Below are positions 22,927-22,956 of a stretch of 22,956 bases of DNA, in pieces. The stretch covers positions 1 through 22,956 of IMG/VR virus record IMGVR_UViG_3300027851_000133. One strand, given 5' to 3'. The translations under genes were made by a program, and so were the position numbers. Each line of letters begins with the position of its first letter. The first letter of the stretch is position 1. The stretch is from a virus. Below the pieces are notes generated by a model. It had not been told where the DNA came from. It made no database searches and saw only the letters and a program-made list of their open reading frames with translations.

Positions 22927-22956
22927 TCATCCGCCTATACCCCCCCTACCTAATTT

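Noticed and set aside
1-22956. CRISPR array, toxin-antitoxin pair or restriction enzyme beside the methyltransferases
   Set aside because: No spaced direct repeats, no recognisable toxin/antitoxin pair and no nuclease other than TerL were found. The methyltransferases appear to be orphan phage enzymes.

Overview
The window looks like the left end of an integrated siphovirus prophage plus about 200 bases of bacterial host DNA. The host part is the start of a lipoprotein gene (minus strand, runs off the left edge) and a tRNA-Pro(UGG) gene. The prophage begins at the 3' end of that tRNA, with a tyrosine integrase next to it, and runs rightward past the window edge; the right attachment site is not seen. 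The host phylum cannot be fixed from this sequence. The lipoprotein with a Pro/Thr/Val-rich start after its lipobox, the moderate GC and the gene families (phi13-type tail protein, SPP1 gp16-type adaptor, Gp37-like tail protein, P27 terminase) fit a Chloroflexota or Gram-positive-type host, as a weak inference only.

Layout, left to right: host lipoprotein start (1-98, minus); tRNA-Pro (133-207); a short region with a 10-bp inverted repeat (211-345); a two-gene plus-strand unit of an HTH/zinc-ribbon protein and the integrase (346-1793). Everything else is on the minus strand. In transcription order (right to left) it holds: TerS copy 1, ParB-methyltransferase A, ParB-methyltransferase B, TerS copy 2, TerL, a 74-aa protein, a non-coding stretch with alternative hairpins and a rho-independent terminator (about 16987-17213), two small membrane proteins, portal, ClpP-type prohead protease, HK97-fold major capsid, a decoration-like protein, a small acidic-tailed protein, connector, head closure, gp10-like protein, tail terminator-like protein, major tail protein, tail chaperones G and GT (programmed -1 frameshift), tape measure, distal tail protein, Gp37-like tail protein, tail fibre and two small distal genes. 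Most junctions are ATGA, TAATG or GTGA overlaps, so translation is tightly coupled.

The genes form a complete packaging, head and tail module. No endolysin, repressor, replication or early regulatory gene is visible; these presumably lie to the right. The points most worth a second look are the doubled TerS/ParB-methyltransferase block with two different methyltransferase catalytic motifs, the switch-like hairpin set and terminator inside the packaging-to-head transition, the tail-chaperone frameshift that hides a reading frame, and an unlisted 52-aa membrane gene between terL and portal.
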